In this document: positions 1-8,938 of the stretch, piece by piece
Layout: each line of letters opens with the position of its first letter
Numbering within the stretch: the stretch's first letter is position 1
Assembly: GCF_017921835.1 (NCBI RefSeq)
Contig: NZ_JAGEMN010000001.1
Location: 1,047,874 to 1,111,873 of the forward strand
Source of the DNA: Sporosarcina sp. 6E9
GTDB lineage: Bacteria; Bacillota; Bacilli; Bacillales_A; Planococcaceae
Length of the DNA stretch: 64,000 nucleotides
Direction of reading: 5' to 3'
The notes under the pieces: model-generated
Databases searched by the model: none
Told to the model about the DNA's origin: nothing
The model's input: the letters and a program-made list of their open reading frames with translations, nothing else
Translations under genes and position numbers: made by a program

Positions 1-697
1 ACTGATTCTTTTCATCAAATGTTCTATCTTGAAAAATTAATGGAATGTCATTCTTCCCATAATCACTTGGCAGCCCTAAACTTTTCGAATTGTCATCTTC
101 AATATAGATTAGGCCCGCCAGTCCATTATAAACTTGTTCAGCAGTTTTCCCCTCTGGATGTGGATGGAACCATAAAGTCGACGCCTCTTGTGTCACTTCA
201 AATTCAATTACCTTTTCCTCACCCGGTTTAAGTGCATCATGTGGCCCGCCATCTGCATCCCCTGATACTTCCAAACCATGCCAATGAAATGTTGTTTCCT
301 CATCCAACTCATTGATTGTCCTGATTTTAATTTTTTCACCTTTTTCAAAACGAAGCATTTGCCCTAAAAAAGATCCGTTGTACCCAAACGTATTTGTTTC
401 TGTTCCATCGAATATTTCAGTTTTCCCTTTTTGTGCGCTAACCGTGTATGCCACATCGTCCTCATTATCACGTTTTAGCTGTGAGGGGATTTTCAATTCA
501 TTTTCCCCTGTCGAGTCGTTTAAACTTACAACCTCATCATGACTCATATGACCTTCCATCATCATGCCATGATCCATCTTTCCGTCACTCATCATTGAAT
601 GATCCATTTCCTCATCTGGTTCCGAATTAGTGCTACTGCAACCGCTGATAACCAATATACTTATCGCCAATGCGGTAATCTTAATTTTTAATCCCAT
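1..697 (-). CDS. Multicopper oxidase lipoprotein, 3' end outside window
   Basis: Only the N-terminal 232 residues lie inside the window; the gene runs off the left edge. The ATG at 697 follows an AGAGGGG ribosome binding site. The start encodes a lipoprotein signal (hydrophobic stretch ending ISGC), then a Met/His-rich segment with repeated MDH and MMxxxMxH motifs that probably binds copper outside the membrane. The first cupredoxin domain carries FHWHGLEV and WFHPHPEG, the His-x-His pairs that bind the type 2/3 copper cluster in CueO/CotA-like oxidases. The family oxidises Cu(I) or organic substrates with O2; here, beside copA and csoR, extracellular Cu(I) detoxification is the likely role. 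It is divergent from the cupredoxin at 921. Confidence 0.9.
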   Translation of the reverse strand, partial: MGLKIKITALAISILVISGCSSTNSEPDEEMDHSMMSDGKMDHGMMMEGHMSHDEVVSLNDSTGENELKIPSQLKRDNEDDVAYTVSAQKGKTEIFDGTETNTFGYNGSFLGQMLRFEKGEKIKIRTINELDEETTFHWHGLEVSGDADGGPHDALKPGEEKVIEFEVTQEASTLWFHPHPEGKTAEQVYNGLAGLIYIEDDNSKSLGLPSDYGKNDIPLIFQDRTFDEKNQ

Positions 698-920
698 TGA
701 GTATTTCCCCTCTTCTCTTGATTATTTCTTTTGTAGTGTAACAAGAAAATATGAAAAAAATATGCAAACGATATTGAACGAATGTGGAACTTACAACTCA
801 ATAATCATCGTTCATCATTTCGACTTACTTTCTCCATAGATAATGGATATTTGATAGCTATCATTATGTATAAGAGGGATACAAGGAAATGAATCCCCAA
901 ACAAATAGGAGGTAATCATT

Positions 921-1310
921 TTGAAAAAATGGTTATTGGCATCAGTTTTATTAAGTGTTTTGCTTGTACTTGCTGCTTGCGGCGGAAAAGATACGAGTGA
1001 CGGAACGGAGAAGGTAGATAATACTGGCTCTTCGGAAGATGCAACCGCTAACAATGAAATCAATATTACAGGAACAAACTTCGAATTTGACCAAGCAGAA
1101 TATACTGTCAAGGCTGGCGAGACGGTTAAAATAACATATAAAAACGAAGAAGGAATGCACGGAATTGCTATCGATGGCCTCGATATAGACATTAAAGGAG
1201 ATGGAGAGGCTACTTTCACTCCTACAGAGCCGGGAGAATATACAATCTACTGTAATATTCCATGTGGGGCAGGACATGCCGATATGAAGTCAACACTGAT
1301 TGTCACATGA
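921..1310 (+). CDS. CuA-type cupredoxin lipoprotein
   Basis: 129 residues, TTG start after a strong AGGAGGTAA site. The N-terminus is a lipoprotein signal (LVLAACGG lipobox, Cys about residue 20) followed by an acidic linker, so the protein should be anchored outside the membrane. The C-terminal cupredoxin fold ends in CNIPCGAGHADM, which matches the CxxxCxxxHxxM ligand loop of the CuA centre in cytochrome c oxidase subunit II; an upstream His lies in the GMHGIAI segment. The likely role is an extracytoplasmic copper or electron carrier, or a CuA-type metallochaperone. It stands alone with its own terminator, divergent from the multicopper oxidase. Confidence 0.85.
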   Translation: MKKWLLASVLLSVLLVLAACGGKDTSDGTEKVDNTGSSEDATANNEINITGTNFEFDQAEYTVKAGETVKITYKNEEGMHGIAIDGLDIDIKGDGEATFTPTEPGEYTIYCNIPCGAGHADMKSTLIVT

Positions 1311-1320
1311 TTTGATTTCT

Positions 1321-1367
1321 AAAAACGGGTAGGATCGGGGATAATCACCCGATCCTACTCGTTTTTG
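1321..1367 (+). terminator. Intrinsic terminator, probably bidirectional
   Basis: An 18-bp near-perfect inverted repeat (AACGGGTAGGATCGGG and its complement) around an 8-nt loop, followed by TTTTT. It ends the cupredoxin transcript and, having an A-run on the other side, may also end copA. Confidence 0.88.
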
Positions 1368-1413
1368 AGTTTATATTTCTACTGACTTCAATCGTACAAA
1401 TTATCCTCATTTA

Positions 1414-3828
1414 TTATTTCAAATCAACTTTTTGTAGACGTAACGCATTCAACACAACAGATACCGAACTAAACGCCATTGCCGCACCGGCAACCCAAGG
1501 AGCTAATAGACCAATTGCCGCAATCGGTATCCCGATCGTATTGTAAATGAATGCGAAAAACAAGTTCTGCTTAATATTCCGCATTGTTTTTCTACTCATG
1601 ATAATCGCATCAGCAACGCTATTTAAATCTCCACGCATCAGCGTAATGTCAGCTGCTTCTATGGCGATATCCGTTCCGGTACCTACTGCCATCCCGATAT
1701 TGGCCATGGCAAGTGCGGGTGCATCATTAATCCCGTCCCCGACCATCGCTACCTTTTTACCTTGCTCCTGAAGCTTTTTAATCTCTTCACTTTTCTGCTC
1801 CGGTAATACTTCCGCGATTACGTTTGACAGGTCGACTTGATGGGCAATAGCCTCTGCGGTACGTTGGTTGTCGCCTGTAAGCATGATGACATCCAACCCA
1901 AGCTTTTTCATTCTTGCAATCGCTTCTTTAGATGTATCCTTCACTGTATCAGCAACCGCGACGACACCGGCAAGTTTATGATCCACGGCAATAAGCATCG
2001 CCGTTTTCCCTTCACTCTCTAGCTTCTCCATAGATGCTTCTGAATCCAAGGTTGCAATCTTATGCTCTTTCATTAATTTTCTTGTGCCAACTAATACTTC
2101 TTTTCCGCTTACTTCGGCCCGAATTCCATAACCAGGAAAAGCTTCAAAATCAGATGCATCAAGAAGTGTAATACCTTTTTCTTTTACGCCATTAACAATT
2201 GCCTGCGCCAAAGGATGCTCAGATTGATTTTCAGCTGTTGCAATCAACTGTAGCACTTCTTCTTCTGTAAAGCCCGATGTCACTGAAATATCTGTTAAAG
2301 CAGGCTGACCTTTTGTAACTGTCCCCGTTTTATCCAAGACTACGGTATCAATTGACTGCGTGTTTTCCAAATGTTCTCCGCCTTTAAAGAGAAGTCCCAT
2401 TTCAGCAGCCCTACCTGAACCCGCCATAATCGAAGTCGGTGTCGCCAAACCAAGTGCACATGGGCAAGCTATAACTAAAATCGAAATGGTTGGAATTAAT
2501 GCGGAACGCAAATCACCCGGTGTCACAGCAAAATACCAAATAAAGAATGTCGCAATCGCGATGACGACAACAACTGGAACAAAAACACCGGATATTCGAT
2601 CCGCCAAACGCTGAATATCTGCCTTGGACCCTTGCGCTTCCTCAACCACTTTCACAATTTGTGCTAATGCCGAATCCTTTCCAACTTTTGTCGCTTTGAT
2701 TTGCAATGAACCATTCTTATTAATCGTTGCGCCAATGACTGTGTCACCCGCAACTTTATCAATGGGAATACTTTCACCTGTAATCATCGATTCGTCGATT
2801 GCGGAGCGCCCTTCGATAATTTCTCCATCCACCGGAATTTTCTCCCCCGGCCTTACCAAGATTATATCTCCCGTTATGACTTCCTCAATAGGTATTTCTT
2901 TTTCAATACCGTCTTTCAGAACACGGGCTGTTTTAGCCTGCAAACCAAGGAGCTTTTGAATGGCCTGACTCGTTTTCCCTTTCGCACGAACTTCAAATAA
3001 CTTACCAAGTACGATGAGTGTGATAATAACTGCTGCTGCTTCAAAATAAAGCTCGGGATGTCCAATGCCTCCCGTGTTCATCCATTCAACCGATAAATAA
3101 ATACTGTAAAAGTATGCCGCACTCGTACCAAGTGCAACTAAGACATCCATGTTTGCACTTTTATTTCTCAGCGCGTTAAAAGCACTTCTGTAAAATGGAC
3201 CACCAATGATGAATTGAACCGGTGTTGCAAGCGCTAGCTGTAACCATGGGTTCATCAGAATATTGGGCATATAAATGAACGATAAAAATTCAAAATGCGC
3301 AACCATCGACCATAACAGCGGCAGTGTCAAAATGGCCGAAAAAATGAACCTTCTCTGCTGCTTGCTAATTTCATGTACTTTATGATCCATTTTGTCTTTA
3401 CCGTCTTGCTTGGGAATTAATTCATACCCCATTTTCTTAACAGCCGTCATCATGTCAGCTGTTTCAACCTGTTTGTCGTCATATTCCACGGCAATCGTTT
3501 CTAATGCAAAGTTAACGTTTGCGCTAGAGACACCTTCCATCTTATTAATTCTTTTCTCAATTCTCGTGGCACATGCCGCACATGTCATGCCGGAAATATC
3601 GAAGTCCACTTTTTCTTGGACAACATGGAAGCCTAACTTTTCAACTCTTTTCTTAAATTCATTCACATTCGTTTTATCTGGATCGTAAACAATCGTGGAG
3701 CTTTCCATTGCAAAGTTGACATTTGCTTTTTCGACGCCTTCTATTTTTGATAGACCTTTTTCAATTCGGTTTGCACACGCTGAACAAGTCATTCCATTAA
3801 TTTTCAACGTTTTTTCGGTGTTTGCCAT
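1414..3828 (-). CDS. copA: Copper-exporting P1B-type ATPase CopA
   Basis: 804 residues, normal for a Bacillus CopA. Two N-terminal heavy-metal domains have CxxC at residues 15-18 (GMTCSAC) and 83-86 (GMTCAAC). The transmembrane CPC copper site is at 455-457 (ACPCALG), the phosphorylated Asp is in DKTGT at about 499, and the hinge motif GDGINDAP comes later. It pumps Cu(I) out of the cytoplasm using ATP, receiving copper from CopZ. The ATG follows a GGAGG site; a CsoR-like box lies just upstream at 3843-3860, so it may have its own promoter as well as read-through from copZ. Confidence 0.97.
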   Translation of the reverse strand: MANTEKTLKINGMTCSACANRIEKGLSKIEGVEKANVNFAMESSTIVYDPDKTNVNEFKKRVEKLGFHVVQEKVDFDISGMTCAACATRIEKRINKMEGVSSANVNFALETIAVEYDDKQVETADMMTAVKKMGYELIPKQDGKDKMDHKVHEISKQQRRFIFSAILTLPLLWSMVAHFEFLSFIYMPNILMNPWLQLALATPVQFIIGGPFYRSAFNALRNKSANMDVLVALGTSAAYFYSIYLSVEWMNTGGIGHPELYFEAAAVIITLIVLGKLFEVRAKGKTSQAIQKLLGLQAKTARVLKDGIEKEIPIEEVITGDIILVRPGEKIPVDGEIIEGRSAIDESMITGESIPIDKVAGDTVIGATINKNGSLQIKATKVGKDSALAQIVKVVEEAQGSKADIQRLADRISGVFVPVVVVIAIATFFIWYFAVTPGDLRSALIPTISILVIACPCALGLATPTSIMAGSGRAAEMGLLFKGGEHLENTQSIDTVVLDKTGTVTKGQPALTDISVTSGFTEEEVLQLIATAENQSEHPLAQAIVNGVKEKGITLLDASDFEAFPGYGIRAEVSGKEVLVGTRKLMKEHKIATLDSEASMEKLESEGKTAMLIAVDHKLAGVVAVADTVKDTSKEAIARMKKLGLDVIMLTGDNQRTAEAIAHQVDLSNVIAEVLPEQKSEEIKKLQEQGKKVAMVGDGINDAPALAMANIGMAVGTGTDIAIEAADITLMRGDLNSVADAIIMSRKTMRNIKQNLFFAFIYNTIGIPIAAIGLLAPWVAGAAMAFSSVSVVLNALRLQKVDLK

Positions 3829-3842
3829 TTATTATCCCTCCG

Positions 3843-3860
3843 ATACATAGTGGGGGTATA
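3843..3860 (-). promoter_or_regulatory. Candidate CsoR operator before copA
   Basis: ATACATAGTGGGGGTATA has the G-tract plus flanking TA-rich arms typical of CsoR boxes, and lies about 15 bp upstream of the copA start. The symmetry is weaker than in the copZ box, so this is tentative. Confidence 0.5.
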
Positions 3861-3981
3861 TTTCATTTGGAAAAGAAAGACCATACCTGAAGGTACGATC
3901 TTATCCGCCGCCTTCTAACCCCATGTGTTATAAGCGGCAGATTATTTGTTAACTAAACCTTCTGATTCATAATGTCCGAAA

Positions 3982-4185
3982 TTAAACGATGTCATACCCT
4001 TGCTCTTCGATTGTTTCTTTAATCTGATCTAATGATGTTTTCTCACTATCAAACTCTATTGAAACATCACCACTTCCAAGATCCACTTTCACGGAAGAAA
4101 CACCTGTAAGATTGCCCACACTACCTTCGACTGACTTGACGCAATGATTACATGACATTCCTTGTACTTTTAATGTTTCTATCAT
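3982..4185 (-). CDS. copZ: Copper chaperone CopZ
   Basis: 67 residues, a single HMA domain with the copper-binding motif GMSCNHC. It carries Cu(I) in the cytoplasm to the N-terminal domains of CopA and to CsoR. The ATG follows an AGGAGG site. The gene sits between csoR and copA on the same strand, the usual Bacillus arrangement, and a strong CsoR-like operator overlaps its promoter. Confidence 0.95.
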   Translation of the reverse strand: MIETLKVQGMSCNHCVKSVEGSVGNLTGVSSVKVDLGSGDVSIEFDSEKTSLDQIKETIEEQGYDIV

Positions 4186-4218
4186 TTTGACGACCTCCTA
4201 TTCAGCTTTCACCTCAAC

Positions 4219-4248
4219 CATACAGTACCCCCGTACCGTATGTCAAGT
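4219..4248 (-). promoter_or_regulatory. copZ promoter with CsoR-like operator
   Basis: On the minus strand TTGACA is followed 18 nt later by TATGGT, fitting -35/-10 hexamers. Positions 4219-4242 form an interrupted palindrome (CATAC...GTATG arms around a five-C/G tract) matching the TACCC-GGGGTA character of CsoR boxes. Binding here would block RNA polymerase until Cu(I) releases CsoR. The regulation is inferred from the family. Confidence 0.75.
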
Positions 4249-4274
4249 AATAAATAAAAATTTTTTTTAGTCGT

Positions 4275-4562
4275 TTATTTCGTCATCGTTTTCATGACAG
4301 CCATTAATTCCTTAATAGCTGATTCACCATCTTGCCCTTTAATCGCATTTGCGACACAATGGTGTGTATGATCTTCAAGCAAGGCCAAAGAAACTTTATT
4401 CATCGCTGATTGAATGGCGCTGATTTGATGTAAAATATCCACACAATAGCGGTCATTTTCGACCATCTGATGAATACCTCTCACTTGCCCTTCAATGCGC
4501 TTTAAACGGTTGAGAAGCTGTTGTTTATTTGGCTGGACAGTTGTTTTCGGTGTTTCTTGCAT
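4275..4562 (-). CDS. csoR: Copper-sensing repressor CsoR
   Basis: 95 residues. The Cu(I) ligands are conserved with the spacing of B. subtilis CsoR: Cys40, His65 and Cys69. The protein is an all-helical tetrameric repressor that leaves its operator when it binds Cu(I). It is encoded upstream of copZ and copA on the same strand. A box with the same C-rich pattern at 4597-4616 suggests autoregulation. The start ATG follows GAAGGAGGGAG. Confidence 0.95.
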   Translation of the reverse strand: MQETPKTTVQPNKQQLLNRLKRIEGQVRGIHQMVENDRYCVDILHQISAIQSAMNKVSLALLEDHTHHCVANAIKGQDGESAIKELMAVMKTMTK

Positions 4563-4596
4563 GAATCTCCCTCCTTCACGAATACTTCTTCTTACA

Positions 4597-4616
4597 TATA
4601 CCCCGTAACCCTATAA
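4597..4616 (-). promoter_or_regulatory. Candidate CsoR operator before csoR
   Basis: TATACCCCGTAACCCTATAA lies about 35 bp upstream of the csoR start and shares the C-tract and TA arms of the other candidate boxes. Autoregulation is inferred. Confidence 0.55.
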
Positions 4617-4691
4617 TAGCATTTTTCTTTTTGAAGGTCAATTTATATAATTACGCTTCTACTACTAGAAATATCATTGACCTAGCTTCAT

Positions 4692-5267
4692 CTAATCGAG
4701 ATTATCAACAAGTTCTTTTATCGTTTTTTCGTCCATCGGCCCAATAATCTTTTGCTTAATTGTCCCATCCGTGCTAATCATATACGTCGTAGGTATTGTC
4801 ATAATCTTATACTTATCCATTACTTCACCATCATTATCAAGCGGAATCGGAAATGTTAACCCATACGTATCGATAAACTTCTCGATACTCTTGCGCCCTC
4901 GCTCTTCCGTCGTCATATTAACCGCAATAATTTCTACGTTCGTAGAATCCTTATATTTTACATAGTAATTTTGCATATGCGGCATTTCTGCCTTACACGG
5001 ACCACACCACGACGCCCAGAAATTTAGAACAACTTTTTTTCCTTTATAGTTCGTCAGCTTTATTATGTCACCTGAAAGCGTAGAAAGTTCAAAATCAGGC
5101 GGTGTATTTCCTTTTTCAAGTCCAGACTCATACTCAATTGTTGTACTATCCGCCCCAACAACAATTGTGTCGATTAGCCCTGTTGTTTCCATATTCGAGT
5201 TAACAATCAAAATCAACATACCGATAATTAAAGTTGTTAAAACCATACTTACAGTTCGTTTACTCAC
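4692..5267 (-). CDS. TlpA/ResA-like membrane-anchored thioredoxin
   Basis: 191 residues, GTG start after a GGAGGG site. It has an N-terminal membrane anchor (about residues 8-24), then a thioredoxin fold of the TlpA/ResA type with the active site WCGPC and a cis-Pro loop IPTTYM. Such proteins work outside the membrane, reducing disulfides in apocytochrome c or copper-site proteins (ResA, TlpA and Sco-like roles). It is flanked by csoR and a SpoIIP-like gene. With copper proteins around it, maturation of CuA or cytochrome c centres is plausible, but the substrate cannot be told from sequence. Confidence 0.88.
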   Translation of the reverse strand: MSKRTVSMVLTTLIIGMLILIVNSNMETTGLIDTIVVGADSTTIEYESGLEKGNTPPDFELSTLSGDIIKLTNYKGKKVVLNFWASWCGPCKAEMPHMQNYYVKYKDSTNVEIIAVNMTTEERGRKSIEKFIDTYGLTFPIPLDNDGEVMDKYKIMTIPTTYMISTDGTIKQKIIGPMDEKTIKELVDNLD

Positions 5268-5414
5268 AATTGTCCCTCCGGTTAGTCGTATTCATCAACC
5301 CGCTGTTATATTTGCGAAAAGCAATATATTTCCCTAACTAAAATCTGTGTTTACTCAGTACTTATGGTTATCTTAATATCAAAATAAATACGCCGCTCAT
5401 GCGATTAATCTAAT

Positions 5415-5456
5415 TAAAGCCTTTAGTAACTCCTTTTGAAGTTACTAAAGGCTTTA
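5415..5456. terminator. Bidirectional intrinsic terminator
   Basis: Perfect 17-bp inverted repeat (TAAAGCCTTTAGTAACT and its complement) with an 8-nt loop, between the SpoIIP-like gene and the TlpA-like gene. It would mainly terminate minus-strand transcription of the SpoIIP-like gene. Confidence 0.85.
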
Positions 5457-5529
5457 CTGTTTACAACCCAAGTCATTATTCTCATTCATTTCTTTTGAAT
5501 TTATTTTTTATTGCATAGCCCAAGCACAA

Positions 5530-6345
5530 TTATTTTTTAGATTGCGCTTCGCTTTTTAATATCTGAGAAACAGCTTTCGCAAGTACAGCCGATGTCCTGT
5601 TTAGTTCCGCTTCATCATTTCCAATGCCACCTATTTCAACGAGAAGAAGTCTTTTACTAAGATCCTGGTTATACTTCCCATCCACGCCATGACCTGATTT
5701 GAATACGATACTTTTAGTTATATTTGGCACTATCTGCTCCATGCCGGCCATCAGTTTCTCAGCTAATTGTTGATTCAATTTGAAATTAGCATGATCACCA
5801 CCGATAACAAAAACGACTTGCGCAAACTTTTCCCCTTTATGAGTGATTGTCGTCCTATTCGCTTTAAGTGAATCTCGATGAATGTCGAGTATGATGTCAT
5901 AATTCACATCGTTCAACGTTTTCTCTACATACGGCCTTACAATATCATACGATTTGTGAAAAGGGATTCCTGCCTTATTCATTTCCGCTGTAATGTCGAC
6001 GTCGATAATATCAGCTTTTATATCATTTAGCTCCAGCTGAGATTTTATCGTTTTACTGAGATTCATAATATTTGTTTCCGAATGATAAACCGCAATTTTC
6101 CCGTTATGCTTTAGTGTTATGGGTTCGAATGCTTCCTGCGAATGTGTAGTGTATAAAAGTGCACGCATTCCTATCTGGACTTCAGGTTCCGGTTCGATGA
6201 TATTTGCTGCATAAACTAATTTTCGCTCATCGATTGGAACAACTGCTGTATCTTTAGGTATTGCTCTTGGAATCTGTTCCAAAATGATAGGTATAATAAA
6301 AAGGATGAAGATGAGTGAACTCCAAATTTTCAACGATTTTTTCAT
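5530..6345 (-). CDS. SpoIIP-family peptidoglycan hydrolase-like protein
   Basis: 271 residues using the ATG that follows GGAGGG; an upstream in-frame codon has no such site. One N-terminal membrane anchor is followed by the SpoIIP domain: ILDIHRDS, VVFVIGGDHANF and LLLVEIGG segments correspond to the catalytic core. SpoIIP is an amidase/endopeptidase acting on septal peptidoglycan during engulfment. This copy is slightly shorter than chromosomal SpoIIP and sits among copper genes, so it may be a paralogue recruited for another wall-remodelling task. The role in sporulation is not shown. Confidence 0.8.
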   Translation of the reverse strand: MKKSLKIWSSLIFILFIIPIILEQIPRAIPKDTAVVPIDERKLVYAANIIEPEPEVQIGMRALLYTTHSQEAFEPITLKHNGKIAVYHSETNIMNLSKTIKSQLELNDIKADIIDVDITAEMNKAGIPFHKSYDIVRPYVEKTLNDVNYDIILDIHRDSLKANRTTITHKGEKFAQVVFVIGGDHANFKLNQQLAEKLMAGMEQIVPNITKSIVFKSGHGVDGKYNQDLSKRLLLVEIGGIGNDEAELNRTSAVLAKAVSQILKSEAQSKK

Positions 6346-6394
6346 GGACAACCCTCCGTCTGCCAATATATGTGACCTAGTTTAGTTAAAGAAT

Positions 6395-7318
6395 TTAACT
6401 TACTATAAATCGTCCAATCATCCCTGATTCCTTATGTCCAGGAATAGTACAATAAAATTCATAGACGCCAGATTCAGTTACGGTAAATGTTAGCGTCTCC
6501 GTTTTTTTAGGAGCTGCATGCAAATGTAACAAGTTATTTTCTCCCCCATGATTATGTTTGGATCCCTTTATCATGTTAAAGAAGGAAGTTCGGATTTCAA
6601 TGTCATGCTCAACCGTATCCAGATTTTTGAGAGTTAATGTGACTGATTTATCTTTCTCAACAATAATTTCATTTTTTGAGTACTTCATTTTAGCAGTTTC
6701 TATAGCAATAACTTGGCTATTCTTATTAAATTCTTCTGTATTATTAATTGTCGGTAAGTGATCGCTATGTTGCGTTTCCGAATTCATCATTTTCTCGTTT
6801 TTTTCCGCCAATGAATTTCCTGCTATTAAATATACTGCGATTAAGATTGAAAGTAAGAGTGGTTTTAATAACCATCTTTTATTTTCTATTTTAGTTTTTT
6901 TCGAAGTTTTTAAAATGGCCATAACAAAAATTGTACTAATAGAAAAAAATAAAAATATCTGTATCAAATTTATTGACTGGTTAACATTAATCATTTCGCC
7001 TACCATCGCCCCCATCATACCGCCCATCAAACCGGCCATTACTCCTTCTAATACGGAGAGTATCCCGAAACATGCCCCGCATAAAGAACCCGCAAGTACG
7101 CCTATAACCATTGATAGTATTGTGGAAAAATATAAATCACCTTGATAGGCTACACCTAACAGAACACCGGCAGTCAAACCTACATTCATCCCAAAGAACA
7201 TTGAAATCATCATTCCTTGCATATTTCGAAATGTTTTTTTCCAAATGACCGCTAATATAACGACTACAAATGTTAACAAGCCTAGTGAACCTAATATAAA
7301 TAATTCATAGTTCCCCAT
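6395..7318 (-). CDS. Multi-span membrane protein fused to a type 1 cupredoxin domain
   Basis: 307 residues from the ATG behind GGCGGGGG. The N-terminal 175 residues are about five membrane helices, one very rich in glycine (GLMGGMMGAMVGEM type). The C-terminal 110 residues form an extracytoplasmic cupredoxin domain with an upstream ligand in VEHDIEI and the loop CTIPGHKESGM, a complete His-Cys-His-Met type 1 copper set. It probably binds copper at the outer face of the membrane for transport, sensing or electron transfer. A palindromic TATACC-GGGTAT sequence at about 7381-7399 upstream may be an operator. Confidence 0.8.
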   Translation of the reverse strand: MGNYELFILGSLGLLTFVVVILAVIWKKTFRNMQGMMISMFFGMNVGLTAGVLLGVAYQGDLYFSTILSMVIGVLAGSLCGACFGILSVLEGVMAGLMGGMMGAMVGEMINVNQSINLIQIFLFFSISTIFVMAILKTSKKTKIENKRWLLKPLLLSILIAVYLIAGNSLAEKNEKMMNSETQHSDHLPTINNTEEFNKNSQVIAIETAKMKYSKNEIIVEKDKSVTLTLKNLDTVEHDIEIRTSFFNMIKGSKHNHGGENNLLHLHAAPKKTETLTFTVTESGVYEFYCTIPGHKESGMIGRFIVS

Positions 7319-7380
7319 CAATCCCCCGCCTTTTTTATACTCAAAGTAGAATTATTTTCCGTATTGCAACAAATGGTTAT

Positions 7381-7399
7381 ATACCTTATAAGGGTATGT
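7381..7399 (-). promoter_or_regulatory. Candidate operator before the membrane cupredoxin gene
   Basis: ATACCTTATAAGGGTAT is a palindrome with TACC/GGTA arms, about 60 bp upstream of the gene at 7318. It resembles the arms of the CsoR-like boxes nearby but has no C/G tract. Function is uncertain. Confidence 0.3.
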
Positions 7400-7447
7400 A
7401 ATATGTAGAATCGAAATTACTAATATGTGAGTATAATCCTATGTTCC

Positions 7448-7735
7448 TTAGTATAGAAACAACTTAGACTTTGCATAGTTCAAGCCTATTTCTTTTGTGG
7501 GCTGCTGGCTATAATATTCTTGCAATCTCATTGGCTCGAGGACTTTCCGTAAATTCAAAATTTTTCTAGCCCCGGCAGTCGGAGCTACATTGATATCCCT
7601 AAGGTTATCGAAATCATTAAAATGCACGTTTGTTGAAAGCTTGATGTGTTGATGATTATTGAATAGCATCTTCCTAAACAAAAACTCCATGGGAAATTCT
7701 CCATGGAGTTTTTGTATGCTTCTATTCAATTGCAT
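7448..7735 (-). other. Weak ORF, possibly a gene remnant
   Basis: A 95-codon open frame with no recognised domain. Its first 25 codons overlap the terminator hairpin of the resBC operon, and no convincing ribosome binding site is seen, so it is probably not expressed as written. The middle and C-terminal part (VHFNDFDNLRDINVAP and following) looks protein-like and might be the stub of a decayed gene, such as a transposase. Not identified. Confidence 0.25.
7679..7715 (-). terminator. Terminator of the resBC operon
   Basis: Perfect 14-bp stem (CAAAAACTCCATGG and its complement), 8-nt loop and TTTTTG, just after the resC stop on the minus strand. The A/T tracts on both sides make it potentially bidirectional. 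Confidence 0.85.
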
Positions 7736-7753
7736 AATCCTTTAATAATCCTG

Positions 7754-8938
7754 TCATGCGTATGAATGCAAGCCTGCAATAATCAAGTTAACCGCAATTA
7801 AATTGAACATGATGATGATGAAACCAATAACCGCAAGCCATGCCGATTTCTCGCCTTCCCATCCACGGGAGAGCCTTAGATGGAGGTAGGCTGCATAGAA
7901 TAACCATGTAATAAGTGCCCACACCTCTTTCGGGTCCCATCCCCAAAATCTAGACCATGCTTCATGTGCCCAAATCATTGCGAAAATTAGTGCTCCAAGT
8001 GTGAATACTGGGAATCCAATTAAGACTGAACGGTAACCAATTTCATCCATGACTTGAGAATTCGCCTTTTTCGCGAACGGCTGTAATAGCGTTGCAACTG
8101 GACGACGCAAAATAAGTCTAAGCAATAAATAGAGAACGCTACCCGTTGCAATTGACCATACGAGTGTCGTTAATGTCTTTCCATTGATGATTGCAGGCAT
8201 CTCAGCAATCGGTGTCATTTTATCCGTCGTAAGCGATTCGTACTCATTCATGCCGAATAACGGCGGATAATTATATATAATTTGAGCTAGTTCTTCTTTT
8301 TGATTAATATAGGTAAATTTTGCTTCATATCCCATGACAGCAAACGTTGACGATGACAAAATGAAACCGACAACGAGAATTAGTGTGAACATGACCGATT
8401 CTAACCAGAAACGCTGTTTCGATTTTTTTGTTAAATCGATACTTTTCAACAGGAAAACAAGACCTGCAACTGCACTAATGGCAAGAATCGCCTCACCGAT
8501 TGCTGCGGTAATCACATGCACCGTTAACCAATAGCTTTTTAACGCCGGGATTAGCGGTGAGAGTTCCCTTGGAAACATACTTGCATATCCAATGATAATG
8601 ACCGCCAGCGGCAAAGCAAACAAGCCAAGTGATGGTGTCCTGTAAAGGAAAAACAATAAAATAAATGCCCCTACAATCATCATTCCAAATGCAGTCGTAA
8701 ATTCAAACATATTACTTACCGGTGCATGCTTAGAAGCAATCCAACGTGTAACAAAGTACCCCAAATGCGATATGAAACCGATGATTGTAATAACAATTGC
8801 AATATTTCCCCATCGGTTGTATTTATATGTGGCTTCCGACTTTGAACCTTTTACCGCCCCTCCAAAAAACATCATCGCAATTAGATACGCGATAAATGAG
8901 ATAAGTAGTAAATTTGCACTTAAAGACGCAAGTTCCAT
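7754..8938 (-). CDS. resC: System II cytochrome c synthase subunit ResC (CcsA family)
   Basis: 394 residues with about eight membrane helices. The heme-handling tryptophan-rich signature [18 protein letters not shown] near the C-terminus is the WWD motif of CcsA/ResC/CcmC. Together with ResB it exports heme and attaches it to CxxCH of apocytochromes outside the membrane. Its ATG overlaps the resB stop codon (TAATG), so the two are translationally coupled, as in Bacillus. A terminator follows. Confidence 0.93.
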   Translation of the reverse strand: MELASLSANLLLISFIAYLIAMMFFGGAVKGSKSEATYKYNRWGNIAIVITIIGFISHLGYFVTRWIASKHAPVSNMFEFTTAFGMMIVGAFILLFFLYRTPSLGLFALPLAVIIIGYASMFPRELSPLIPALKSYWLTVHVITAAIGEAILAISAVAGLVFLLKSIDLTKKSKQRFWLESVMFTLILVVGFILSSSTFAVMGYEAKFTYINQKEELAQIIYNYPPLFGMNEYESLTTDKMTPIAEMPAIINGKTLTTLVWSIATGSVLYLLLRLILRRPVATLLQPFAKKANSQVMDEIGYRSVLIGFPVFTLGALIFAMIWAHEAWSRFWGWDPKEVWALITWLFYAAYLHLRLSRGWEGEKSAWLAVIGFIIIMFNLIAVNLIIAGLHSYA

